A stretch of 36,355 nt of DNA. Origin: Flavobacterium macacae (GTDB lineage Bacteria > Bacteroidota > Bacteroidia > Flavobacteriales > Flavobacteriaceae). The translations under genes and the position numbers were made by a program. Positions 7,669-15,395 of the stretch are shown piece by piece (the stretch's first letter is position 1; every line of letters begins with the position of its first letter). The stretch spans positions 1-36,355 of the forward strand of contig NZ_RQVR01000020.1 of assembly GCF_003865365.1 (NCBI RefSeq), given 5' to 3'. Under the pieces are notes generated by a model, which saw only the letters and a program-made list of their open reading frames with translations, was not told where the DNA came from and made no database searches.

Positions 7669-8640
7669 ATGAGTAAAGGACCAATCAGTCAGTTTATTGA
7701 GAAGTATTATTTGCATTTCAATTCTGCAACAGTAGTAGACGCAGCTAAAGCTTATGAAGAGCAATTGCAAAACGGTGCGAAAATGATGGTGACTTTGGCC
7801 GGTGCAATGAGTACTGCTGAAATTGGAAAAATCTTCGCAGAAATGATCAGACAGGATAAAGTTCAAATTATTTCTTGTACAGGTGCCAATCTTGAAGAAG
7901 ATATCATGAACCTTGTTGCGCATTCTCACTATGAAAGAGTTCCAAATTACAGGGACTTAACACCACAGCAAGAATGGGATTTGATGGAAAGAGGATTAAA
8001 CCGTGTAACAGATACTTGTATTCCAGAGCACGAAGCATTCAGAAGATTGCAAAAACACATCTATAAAATTTGGAAAGATGCTGATGATGCAGGTGAAAGA
8101 TATTTACCACATGAATTTATGTACAAAATGTTGCTTTCAGGTGTTCTTGAAGAATATTACGAAATTGACTTAAAAGATAGCTGGATGTATGCAGCAGCAG
8201 AAAAAAACTTGCCTATTATCGTTCCAGGATGGGAAGATAGCACAATGGGAAATATTTTTGCTTCTTATGTAATCAAAGGAGAACTGAAACCTTCAACGAT
8301 GAAATCTGGAATTGAATACATGACATTCCTTGCTGACTGGTATTCAAAAAACAGCAGCAATGGTGTTGGTTTCTTCCAAATTGGCGGTGGAATTGCTGGA
8401 GATTTTCCAATCTGCGTGGTACCAATGTTATACCAAGATATGGAAATGCACGACGTACCATTCTGGAGTTATTTCTGCCAGATTTCTGATTCCACTACAA
8501 GTTATGGTTCGTATTCAGGAGCTGTCCCGAATGAAAAAATTACTTGGGGTAAATTAGATATCAAAACTCCGAAATTCATTATTGAGTCAGACGCTACCAT
8601 CGTGGCGCCATTAATTTTTGCCTACCTATTAGACTTATAA
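7669..8640 (+). CDS. Deoxyhypusine-synthase-like protein
   Basis: Deoxyhypusine synthase family members use NAD and spermidine and move an aminobutyl group onto a lysine or an amine. The 323-residue protein keeps the catalytic-lysine motif near its end, SGAVPNEKITWGKLDI with K295, matching human Lys329 in SGARPDEAVSWGK. The glycine loop is also present as FQIGGGIAGDFPI, but the KHHI that supplies the human spermidine-binding histidine is replaced by AGDFPI. Bacteria lack the eIF5A substrate, so true hypusination is unlikely. Its place after arginine decarboxylase suggests a polyamine-transfer reaction such as homospermidine synthesis; this is inference. The acidic small gene follows after 9 bases. 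Confidence 0.85.
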   Translation: MSKGPISQFIEKYYLHFNSATVVDAAKAYEEQLQNGAKMMVTLAGAMSTAEIGKIFAEMIRQDKVQIISCTGANLEEDIMNLVAHSHYERVPNYRDLTPQQEWDLMERGLNRVTDTCIPEHEAFRRLQKHIYKIWKDADDAGERYLPHEFMYKMLLSGVLEEYYEIDLKDSWMYAAAEKNLPIIVPGWEDSTMGNIFASYVIKGELKPSTMKSGIEYMTFLADWYSKNSSNGVGFFQIGGGIAGDFPICVVPMLYQDMEMHDVPFWSYFCQISDSTTSYGSYSGAVPNEKITWGKLDIKTPKFIIESDATIVAPLIFAYLLDL

Positions 8641-8649
8641 TAAAATTGT

Positions 8650-9048
8650 ATGAAAAGAATTATTGTAGATTATTCTAAACTAACCAATGAAATCTTGACA
8701 TTGCTTGTTGAGAGATTCCCTGACGGGTATGACGACTCAAATATCATTCGTTTCAGAAATGCAAAAGACGAAATGATCGAGGCTGTTGAAGTCCGCACTG
8801 AAGACACTATTTATTTAGTAAAAGTGAGTACGAAATTGGCAAGCAGAATTGAAAATTTCGACGAAGACGACGATTTAGATGACGTTGTTGTACCAATCGA
8901 TGCCATCAAAGGACTTGACCTGGATGACGATATCGATGATGACGAAGAAGAAGAAAAAGAAGAAAAAATCGAGTTGGACGACGAAGATGACGAAGACAGA
9001 GATGTAAATGACATCGCGGATGAAGAAGACGATGAAGAAGAAGATTAA
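8650..9048 (+). CDS. Conserved small acidic protein
   Basis: The product is 132 residues. The first ~75 form an ordinary alpha/beta segment (MKRIIVDYSKLTNEILTLL..., FPDGYDDSNIIRFRNAKDE), and the last ~60 are almost entirely Asp and Glu. From memory, close relatives are common in Flavobacteriia and sometimes carry the label DNA primase, but no primase motif is visible here and I would not use that name. It starts 9 bases after the deoxyhypusine-synthase-like gene and is followed at once by a strong terminator, so it is the last gene of that transcript. An acidic tail could mediate binding to basic proteins or cations; function is unknown. Confidence 0.8.
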   Translation: MKRIIVDYSKLTNEILTLLVERFPDGYDDSNIIRFRNAKDEMIEAVEVRTEDTIYLVKVSTKLASRIENFDEDDDLDDVVVPIDAIKGLDLDDDIDDDEEEEKEEKIELDDEDDEDRDVNDIADEEDDEEED

Positions 9049-9060
9049 TTCTTGCAGATA

Positions 9061-9092
9061 AAAAAGGGGACTCCAATTGGAGTCCCCTTTTT
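9061..9092 (+). terminator. Strong rho-independent terminator
   Basis: A perfect stem GGGGACTCC/GGAGTCCCC with loop AATT is flanked by five A residues and five T residues, 12 bases after the acidic-protein stop. Its symmetry makes it usable in both directions. Confidence 0.93.
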
Positions 9093-9217
9093 ATTTAAGA
9101 CAAAGATTACAACACAGTTATAAGAATGAATTTGGTCGGTTTTATTTGAATTACATCGGTTTTACAGATTAGATAAGAAATTATTCTATATTTTTATCTC
9201 AACCAAAACCAAACCTG

Positions 9218-9535
9218 ATGCTTTTTTTTAACTCAAAACACAACCGATGCCAAGAGTGGTTTGACTTCAAAGTATTAATTGCTCTGAATGTAATTTTTCT
9301 GCTTTGGAGTTTATCAGTATTGGGCATTTATTTAAAAATGGCAACAATAACGCGAGGTTTCAAATTTGTAATTCCAATAGCCTTGCTCCTATTTATTTTT
9401 AGCCTATTCTCAAAAAAAAAAATCAATCGTAAAAAAGGAACTGCATTATTCTTATTTGTTTTTACTTTATTTCTAATCGTAAAAATTATAGATATGTCGC
9501 AAGGAACAAAATATTTCTCTGTTATTAAATTATAA
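9218..9535 (+). CDS. Small membrane protein of unknown function
   Basis: The product is 105 residues, with three hydrophobic segments at about 17-39, 49-63 and 75-90 separated by short basic loops (SKKKINRKKG). This predicts a three-span inner-membrane protein. No family is recognised. Its 3' end overlaps the convergent DinB-like gene by six bases. No clear promoter box is seen, and the sequence is very AT-rich. Translation is plausible because the topology is coherent, but support is moderate. Confidence 0.5.
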   Translation: MLFFNSKHNRCQEWFDFKVLIALNVIFLLWSLSVLGIYLKMATITRGFKFVIPIALLLFIFSLFSKKKINRKKGTALFLFVFTLFLIVKIIDMSQGTKYFSVIKL

Positions 9536-10045
9536 ATACCTTTCCTCAAAAATCTTTTGATGGTGTTTCTGATGCCCGATAATAATTACTCCCAAAGCAC
9601 GAACAGAAATCTCGAAGCCAGAAGCCGTTCCAGTTCTAAGCAAAGCCTCTTCATTGAACGTCTTGAACAAATGAATGGTAGATTGCCTTAAAAGCGTTAA
9701 TTCGGTCAATAAATCACGAATACTTCTTTCACTGCCGCCCGCATTTAATGCATAATCATTTTCTTCAAAACCTGGCAGGGGCGTTTTGTCATTTCTGGCA
9801 ATTCGCAACGCTCTGTAAGCAAAGATTCGTTCAGAATCCATCAGGTGCTGCAAAATATCCTTGATTGTCCATTTGCCTTCCACATAACGGTAATCGTATT
9901 TATCCATCGGAATATTTTGAACAAACCGAATCAAATCGTGAACGGAGATTTCTAATTCTTCAAGCAAATCTCCATCGGAAACGTGCGCGACATACGAAGC
10001 ATAAAAAGGAGCAAACTCTGTGTTTGCCAATTGACTTATTTTCAT
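9530..10045 (-). CDS. DinB/YfiT-like four-helix metal-binding protein
   Basis: DinB-superfamily proteins are small four-helix bundles with three histidines that bind a metal; many act as thiol-dependent transferases, though most members are uncharacterised. The histidine pattern is visible: LQHLMDSERIFAYR in the middle and IIIGHQKHHQKIFEERYL at the C-terminus. I chose the ATG at 10043-10045 (MKISQLANTEF), one base after the ppc stop codon; the longer frame would overlap ppc. The tight spacing indicates co-transcription with PEP carboxylase and probable translational coupling. The substrate cannot be inferred. Confidence 0.8.
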   Translation of the reverse strand: MKISQLANTEFAPFYASYVAHVSDGDLLEELEISVHDLIRFVQNIPMDKYDYRYVEGKWTIKDILQHLMDSERIFAYRALRIARNDKTPLPGFEENDYALNAGGSERSIRDLLTELTLLRQSTIHLFKTFNEEALLRTGTASGFEISVRALGVIIIGHQKHHQKIFEERYL

Positions 10046-10046
10046 T

Positions 10047-12632
10047 TTAAGCGGAATTTCTACTAGCGTTAATATTTCCAAAAAGCGAACGCATTACGAT
10101 TTTTTCATAAACTTTTACAAGTTCTTCATCGCGATTCTCGTTAGCATTCAGTTCGTTAATTTTTGACAATGCATATTGCTGTATTGTCAAGAGAGGCAAG
10201 ACGATCTGTTCTCTCATTTGAATAGAAGCTTTACCATCTGGATAGTTTTCCATCAAGGTTTCAAAGCCTGAAATTTTCAATAAAAGTCGTTTTGTTTCTT
10301 TAAATTCATTGAAGATAATTTCCCAAAATTCACCAAATTCTTCATCTTCTTTCATATACGCAGTCAACGGAAAAAATGATTTTGCCAAAGACATCATGCT
10401 GTTTTCAATTAGCGTTTTAAAGAATAAAGAATCGTTGTAAAGCTTTTGGATTTTATCCCAATTTCCATTTTCTTCAAAATGTTTCAAAGCCGTTCCGACA
10501 CCAAAAAATCCCGGAACATTCTGCTTCAATTGACTCCAAGCTCCCACAAACGGAATTGCTCTCAAATCCTCAAAATCCAATGTATCAGATTTGCTTCTTT
10601 TTGAAGGACGGCTTCCGATATTGGCTAGAGAATAGTATTTCAAAGCGCTTCTTCGCTCTAAATAGGGAATGAATTTCGGATGGTTCTTGAAATTTGAATA
10701 TTCTTGATAGCTTACATTCGACAATTCTTCCAAAATTTCTTTTTCAGAATCAGAAAGCTTGTTGTCGCCTTTGTAAAAAACTTGATTGGCAACGCCAGCG
10801 CTCAACAGATTTTCTAAATTAAAACGGCACGAATCTAAGGTTCCAAAATTGGAACTGATGGTCTGGCCTTGAATTGTGATCTGGATTTCTTTATTTTCAA
10901 TGTCTGGTCCAAGCGAAGCATAGAATTTATGCGTCTTTCCCCCTCCTCTGGCTGGCGGTCCGCCACGTCCGTCAAAGAAAATGACTTCCACATCATATTT
11001 TCTGGAAATTGCCGTAAGCGCTTCTTTTGCTTTGTAAATGCTCCAGTTAGCCATCAAGTAACCGCCGTCTTTGGTTCCGTCAGAAAAACCAAGCATAATT
11101 GTCTGCTTGCCATTTCTTCTTTTCAAATGCTCAAAATATTTTGCATTAGAATAAAGCATATCCATAATCTTCTCGGCATTATGCAAATCTTCAACCGTTT
11201 CAAAAAGCGGTACGATATCCACCGTAGGATTCTCCCAACCGCACAATCCAAACAAAGCATAAGTTTCTAAAATATGCTGTGCGCTTTGCGTATTGCTGAT
11301 GATATACCGGTTGGCGCCATATTCACCATTATTTTCTTGAATCGTTTTTATTGCATAAATGGAATCAATTGTTGATTTTGCATTCTCATCTTCAAATAGT
11401 TCAGCAGTCAAATTTGATTTCGCATCCATCAAAACATTCAAACGTTCTGATTCGCTTAAATTGTCATAATTTTCAGGATAAACATTCAGATTTTCCTCTT
11501 TTGCCACTTTTTCAATTTCATCAAAAACGCCATCGTGAATCTTGCTGTTCTGGCGTACGTCAAGCGTTGCGAAGTAAAATCCGAAGAGATTTACCTTATT
11601 GATAAACTTATCCAAATCATCCAAATACAAGGATTGGTGATTGCTGATGATTCGTTCCCTGATTTGCATTAAAGTCGCTTTCATTTCGTCAAGCGTAATA
11701 TATAGCTCTCCTTTCGAGTAAAAAACCGAGCGGTAAATTTTATGTTCTAATTCCGTCCAAATCGTGTCAACACCAGCAAAGGTAAGCTTTCGCTTCAATT
11801 GACGGATATCATTGTAGTAACATTTTAAAATAGATGTTCGAAGCCTGTCAGTCACTCTCAACGTGATTTCATTTGTCACAAACGGATTCCCGTCGCGGTC
11901 GCCACCTGGCCAGAAGCCGAAATTGATAATTTGATTCTGTAACAGTTCCCCTGCAAAAACATTCTTCTGGAAGTATTGCATTATGTTTCCGGCCGTTTCA
12001 TAAAAAACGTTCTCCAGATACCACGTCAAACTTACCGCTTCGTCAAAAGGAGTCGGTTTGTCTTTTTTGATAAAAGGTGTTTTCCCCAATTGAGCTAATA
12101 ATTCCTTGATTCTTTTTAAATCATTTGCCGTAATTGATTCCTCTAAATCAGTGATAATTCCCAGAACCGAACCGGGGTAAAACTGCGTTGGATGCGCTGT
12201 CAAAACCGTTCGGATCTTAAAATCCTCAAAGAAACTCTTTAACTCAGGCATCCTGTTTTTAGATTCTGCTCTTTCTTTGGTGTTTCGGACAGAATTGGCG
12301 CCGTCTAAATTATTTATGATCGCAAATGCCGAATCTTCAATGGCATCAAAAAGCACGATTTGCCTCTCCACGTATTGAATGAAGCGAAACATCAAGTCAA
12401 TTTTTTCTTGTTCAGAAGCGCTATCCAGGTATTTTTCAGAAAAAAAATCAAAAATCTGCTGTGGCTTCCATTCATTTTTGAACCCTGATTCACAAACTTC
12501 GGCAAAAAGTGGCAACATAATTCCGGTATTTCCAACATTATCAAACGGAAGCGTGATCAGCATACTGTTGTAAATCTGATATTTAGAAGCCACATGCTCT
12601 TCAAATCTTTCGAGTTTTGGGGAAGTGTACAT
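10047..12632 (-). CDS. ppc: Phosphoenolpyruvate carboxylase
   Basis: The enzyme carboxylates PEP with bicarbonate to oxaloacetate, refilling the TCA cycle. The 861-residue protein shows the catalytic His motif VLTAHPTQF (TAHPT at 145-149), FWPGGDRDGNPFVTNE, the glycine loop FFDGRGGPPARGGG, and the late motif FVGAWSQLKQNVPGFFGVG. Two deviations from the classical enzyme are visible: the loop reads FDGRGG instead of FHGRGG, and the C-terminus ends RNSA rather than RNTG. I believe such changes occur in the Bacteroidota branch, but I cannot verify that here. The DinB-like gene follows one base after the stop. An Lrp gene lies upstream beyond a terminator. Confidence 0.95.
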   Translation of the reverse strand: MYTSPKLERFEEHVASKYQIYNSMLITLPFDNVGNTGIMLPLFAEVCESGFKNEWKPQQIFDFFSEKYLDSASEQEKIDLMFRFIQYVERQIVLFDAIEDSAFAIINNLDGANSVRNTKERAESKNRMPELKSFFEDFKIRTVLTAHPTQFYPGSVLGIITDLEESITANDLKRIKELLAQLGKTPFIKKDKPTPFDEAVSLTWYLENVFYETAGNIMQYFQKNVFAGELLQNQIINFGFWPGGDRDGNPFVTNEITLRVTDRLRTSILKCYYNDIRQLKRKLTFAGVDTIWTELEHKIYRSVFYSKGELYITLDEMKATLMQIRERIISNHQSLYLDDLDKFINKVNLFGFYFATLDVRQNSKIHDGVFDEIEKVAKEENLNVYPENYDNLSESERLNVLMDAKSNLTAELFEDENAKSTIDSIYAIKTIQENNGEYGANRYIISNTQSAQHILETYALFGLCGWENPTVDIVPLFETVEDLHNAEKIMDMLYSNAKYFEHLKRRNGKQTIMLGFSDGTKDGGYLMANWSIYKAKEALTAISRKYDVEVIFFDGRGGPPARGGGKTHKFYASLGPDIENKEIQITIQGQTISSNFGTLDSCRFNLENLLSAGVANQVFYKGDNKLSDSEKEILEELSNVSYQEYSNFKNHPKFIPYLERRSALKYYSLANIGSRPSKRSKSDTLDFEDLRAIPFVGAWSQLKQNVPGFFGVGTALKHFEENGNWDKIQKLYNDSLFFKTLIENSMMSLAKSFFPLTAYMKEDEEFGEFWEIIFNEFKETKRLLLKISGFETLMENYPDGKASIQMREQIVLPLLTIQQYALSKINELNANENRDEELVKVYEKIVMRSLFGNINASRNSA

Positions 12633-12660
12633 TTTTTTTAATTTTTGCCTTAAATTAATA

Positions 12661-12688
12661 AAAAACCCTCATGTTTTCACAAGAGGGT
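12661..12688 (-). terminator. Terminator of the Lrp/AsnC gene
   Basis: On the minus strand ACCCTC and GAGGGT pair around a 12-base loop, and a run of T residues (TTTTTTA) follows. It sits between the Lrp gene and ppc, so ppc probably has its own promoter in the next 30 bases. Confidence 0.8.
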
Positions 12689-12711
12689 CTTAAAATACTT
12701 TATAAAAATTA

Positions 12712-13191
12712 CTATAAATCTTTAAAAATGGTATGCATCAAACGTTTTTTATCATTGATGCTTTCATCAAGAGAAATCATCGTTTCTGTTCTGTAAACTC
12801 CCTCGATATCATCAATCATAAAGATGACTTCTTTGGCGTGTTTTGTATCCATGGCGCGGATTTTACAGAAAATATTGAATTTACCCGTAGTTACATGAGC
12901 AACCGTTACGAACGGAATTTCATTGATTCTCTCCAAAACGAATTTGGTTTGAGAAGTATTATGAAGAAAAACACCGACATATGCGATGAATGAATATCCT
13001 AATTTTTCATAGTTTAAAGTCAATGAAGAACCCATGATAATCCCAGCCTCTTCCATTTTCTTAACCCTCACGTGCACTGTTCCAGCAGAAATCAGCAATT
13101 TTTTTGCGATATCTGTAAAAGGGACTCTTGTGTTGTCAATCAGCATATCCAATATCTGATGGTCAACTTCATCTAAACGAAACTTATTCAT
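12712..13191 (-). CDS. Lrp/AsnC-family transcriptional regulator
   Basis: The product is 159 residues, the usual family length. The N-terminal winged helix-turn-helix is clear: LDEVDHQILDMLIDNTRVPFTDIAKKL followed by the recognition helix region ISAGTVHVRVKKMEEAGII. Residues about 65-150 form the AsnC ligand-binding (RAM) domain, with the typical VTVAHVTTGKFNIFCKI and DDIEGVYRTETMISLDE. Such proteins sense amino acids and assemble as octamers. The target is unknown; the upstream gene on the same strand is the M14 carboxypeptidase and the downstream one is ppc, beyond a terminator. Confidence 0.92.
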   Translation of the reverse strand: MNKFRLDEVDHQILDMLIDNTRVPFTDIAKKLLISAGTVHVRVKKMEEAGIIMGSSLTLNYEKLGYSFIAYVGVFLHNTSQTKFVLERINEIPFVTVAHVTTGKFNIFCKIRAMDTKHAKEVIFMIDDIEGVYRTETMISLDESINDKKRLMHTIFKDL

Positions 13192-13266
13192 AAATTATAG
13201 TTTGTAATTGTTTTCTAAATCTGGGTACAAAAAAAATATTTTTTTTTCAATAAAAAAAGCAATTTC

Positions 13267-14421
13267 TTAAAGAATTGGCAAACCATTAACAATTTTAACA
13301 TTATCTCCTAAATAAAAATCAAAATTTTGACCAATTTTCGGAATGTTGGTTTTACCGTCAGAATATACCTTTTCTTCTGCATCAAATTCAAAGTGTCCTA
13401 AATTTTCATTCAAATCTCCAATATCGGCAAGCGTTGCGACAAATTCAATCTGCTTTCCAACAAGGACTTCCTTAAATTGAATTGCAAAATTCGTAATAAT
13501 TTGTCTATTATCATAGTTAATTTTGATATTTTTATAAATGAAATCATAAAAAATTGGTTTATTCTGCGGAATATGAAAGTATTCATCAGTTTTATCGCAA
13601 ACTATATCGTTTTCGTTAATGTATTTCAAACCCGATAATAAAGCTATAAAAATATATTTCCGAGTAATTTCTCGATCGTAATCACCTTGAAAATGACCTG
13701 CTTCAAATAAAACGGTAGGAGTTTCTAGATACGTAAAGGTATCTCCAACACAATTTAAGTTAAATCCGTCGTCAAAACGTCCTACTTGGCCCGGAATAAG
13801 CGCTTGCAAAACATCATTCATCGCCACAATCACACACATTGCCTTTTTTCGAACCTCATTCAACGCTCTGCTCTCATCAAATGACGGCGCCAAAAAAGAA
13901 ACTGTAGCTGAGTTATTCGTGTCACCAGAGGCAAAAATAGTTCGCTGGTCGTGCAGATTGTAACAAAAATCAGGCTTGAACTCAGCATGTATTCTTCTCA
14001 ATAACTGGCTTTCAGGTTGCGAAAGCGTTTGAAAATCTCGGTTTAAATCCACTTCATTCGCATTAACACGCGTATAATTCTTTGCTCCGTCGGGATTCAA
14101 CATCGGAATACAATAAAATGTAAAGTGATTCAAAAGCTTTTCAGCCCATTCACTTTCACTATTCAACAGCTTTAATAAATCAAAAAGCGCTTTTGTAGTC
14201 GTGCTTTCATTTCCGTGCATTTGCGACCAAATCAATATTTTTATTTTTCCAGTTCCAATTATATAAGAATGGATATCCTTTCCTTCGACCGATTTCCCAA
14301 CAACATTTAAGTTGTTATTTTTATTCAAAGTATTTAAAATCGGGTGAATATTTTCAAGTGTAATATATCTTCCAAACAAAGCTTCTTCTTTACTTTCAAG
14401 GAATAGTTTTTCGAAATCCAT
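13267..14421 (-). CDS. M14-family zinc carboxypeptidase, cytoplasmic
   Basis: The 384-residue protein has the M14 zinc site: H69 and E72 in SQMHGNES, H157 in YNLHDQR, substrate-binding N127-R128 in VDLNRDF, and the catalytic glutamate E240 in VLFEAGH. It should trim peptides or cleave amide bonds at C-terminal residues. No signal peptide is visible, so it is likely intracellular, unlike digestive M14 enzymes. The C-terminal ~100 residues form a beta-rich extra domain. It is divergent from the XRE regulator gene across a region full of operator-like palindromes, one covering its probable -7 box, so that regulator probably controls it. Confidence 0.88.
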   Translation of the reverse strand: MDFEKLFLESKEEALFGRYITLENIHPILNTLNKNNNLNVVGKSVEGKDIHSYIIGTGKIKILIWSQMHGNESTTTKALFDLLKLLNSESEWAEKLLNHFTFYCIPMLNPDGAKNYTRVNANEVDLNRDFQTLSQPESQLLRRIHAEFKPDFCYNLHDQRTIFASGDTNNSATVSFLAPSFDESRALNEVRKKAMCVIVAMNDVLQALIPGQVGRFDDGFNLNCVGDTFTYLETPTVLFEAGHFQGDYDREITRKYIFIALLSGLKYINENDIVCDKTDEYFHIPQNKPIFYDFIYKNIKINYDNRQIITNFAIQFKEVLVGKQIEFVATLADIGDLNENLGHFEFDAEEKVYSDGKTNIPKIGQNFDFYLGDNVKIVNGLPIL

Positions 14422-14440
14422 CGGTTAAAATTTAGATTTA

Positions 14441-14448
14441 CAAAAGTA
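14441..14448 (-). promoter_or_regulatory. -7 box for the M14 carboxypeptidase gene
   Basis: On the minus strand this reads TACTTTTG, a perfect TAnnTTTG match, 20 bases before the ATG at 14421. It lies inside the first operator-like palindrome. No -33 TTG at ideal spacing is visible. Confidence 0.5.
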
Positions 14449-14650
14449 AACAACTTAATAATTACAATTGTAAACAAGAAATTTTCCTTTGGAATTTACG
14501 AATGTAAACAAGCTTTTGGTTTTCTTTAATACACTTTTGTAAATTACATTACTACTTCATTTTCACGAAATTAAAATACTTATAATCAATGATTTAAATA
14601 AACTTACTTAAAGTTAATTATACAGCTATTATTAAGTTTACAACTGTAAA

Positions 14651-14682
14651 TTTGATTGTTCTTAGTAATATGTTTACATTTG
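14651..14682 (+). promoter_or_regulatory. Promoter of the XRE regulator gene
   Basis: TTTG at 14651-14654 and TACATTTG at 14675-14682 are separated by 20 bases, matching the Bacteroidota -33/-7 consensus. The -7 box lies inside the palindrome at 14672-14687, and another palindrome abuts the -33 box. Confidence 0.75.
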
Positions 14683-14713
14683 TAAAACACTTTAAAGCGA
14701 AACACAATTTACA

Positions 14714-15142
14714 ATGGTAAACATCGAAGAATTTATAAAACGACTTGAAAAACTCTTGGACTATTACGGCTTGACCGCTTCTTCTTTTGCCGATAAAATT
14801 GGCGTCCAGCGTTCGAGCATGTCTCATCTCCTATCTGGCAGAAACAAACCGAGCTTGGATTTTATTTTAAAAATTACCGAGTTTTTTCCGGAAGTGGATT
14901 TGTATTGGATTTTAAACGGCAAAGGAAATTTTCCAAAGAGTGATATATCCGAAAAACAAAATGAGCCTGTTTTAAGAATGGAAAATATTCCGAATGACTT
15001 ATTTAGAACTTCAAGCGCCGAAGGTTCTGATTTAAAAACAGAAAGTCCGAAAACAGAGCAGAAAAGTAGTTATATAGGAAATGTAGAAAAGATTGTCATG
15101 TTCTACTCTAACGGCACATTTAAAGAGTACAAGCCCGAATAA
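14714..15142 (+). CDS. XRE-family helix-turn-helix regulator
   Basis: The product is 142 residues. Residues about 5-65 form a lambda-repressor-like HTH: LEKLLDYYGLTASSFADKIG, then QRSSMSHLLSGRNKPSLDFI as the recognition region, ending with VDLYWILNGKG. Residues 70-120 are polar and likely flexible, and the conserved-looking tail is VEKIVMFYSNGTFKEYKPE. It has no peptidase or ligand domain. The start codon ATG is the centre of a TTTACaatgGTAAAC palindrome, and two more sites cover its promoter, so strong autorepression is likely. It is divergent from the M14 carboxypeptidase gene. The inducing signal is unknown. Confidence 0.85.
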   Translation: MVNIEEFIKRLEKLLDYYGLTASSFADKIGVQRSSMSHLLSGRNKPSLDFILKITEFFPEVDLYWILNGKGNFPKSDISEKQNEPVLRMENIPNDLFRTSSAEGSDLKTESPKTEQKSSYIGNVEKIVMFYSNGTFKEYKPE

Positions 15143-15150
15143 AACTGCAT

Positions 15151-15192
15151 AAAAAAAGGAAAACCTTAATTCCAATGAAATCAAGGCTTTCC
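15151..15192 (-). terminator. Terminator-like hairpin after the XRE gene
   Basis: A 14-bp stem (GGAAAGCCTTGATT paired with AATTAAGGTTTTCC, using G-U pairs) is perfect on the minus strand and is followed there by seven T residues. On the plus strand two pairs are lost and there is no T-run. It could end the XRE transcript poorly, or stop antisense transcription entering from the right. Confidence 0.6.
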
Positions 15193-15372
15193 AAACCAAT
15201 AAAACAAACACAAAAAATTAATATCAAAAAAATGTACTTTTTGACGGTCGTTGTAGCTTGCAAGCGATTAAACGCTCTTAATTCTATTTACGATCAGAAG
15301 TTCGCTTTGGTTTTAAAATGGCCAACAAATATTTTTATTGCTTCTTGTTCGATTAAATCTTCCAAAATATTT

Positions 15373-15380
15373 TACATTTG
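15373..15380 (+). promoter_or_regulatory. -7 box before the methyltransferase gene
   Basis: TACATTTG matches TAnnTTTG exactly. The only nearby TTG upstream lies about 25 bases away, a long spacer. The expected start site is near 15386, which favours the GTG at 15396 over the TTG at 15378 as the start codon. Confidence 0.45.
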
Positions 15381-15395
15381 AATAAAATTTTTCAC

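Larger units (their letters stand above)
14436..14722. promoter_or_regulatory. Seven operator-like palindromes RTTTAC-N4-GTAAAY
   Basis: Six good sites share the form (A/G)TTTAC, four bases, GTAAA(C/T), with at most one or two deviations: 14436-14451, 14460-14475, 14494-14509, 14636-14651, 14672-14687 and 14707-14722. A degenerate one lies at 14529-14544. Start-to-start distances are 24, 34, 35, 107, 36 and 35 bases, so most sites recur every ~35 bp. The first overlaps the probable -7 box of the M14 gene, the sixth overlaps the -7 box of the XRE gene, and the seventh contains the XRE start codon. The natural ligand is the XRE protein itself (inference). Confidence 0.85.

Noticed and set aside
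7669..8640. True hypusine-forming deoxyhypusine synthase
   Set aside because: Bacteria lack eIF5A, and the KHHI spermidine-site histidine is not present.
8811..9014. Poly-serine minus-strand frame
   Set aside because: It is the antisense shadow of the Asp/Glu-rich tail of the acidic protein.
15175..15381. 68-codon plus-strand frame between the XRE gene and the methyltransferase
   Set aside because: It starts inside the terminator-like hairpin and its end overlaps the promoter box of the next gene; no domain or conserved feature.
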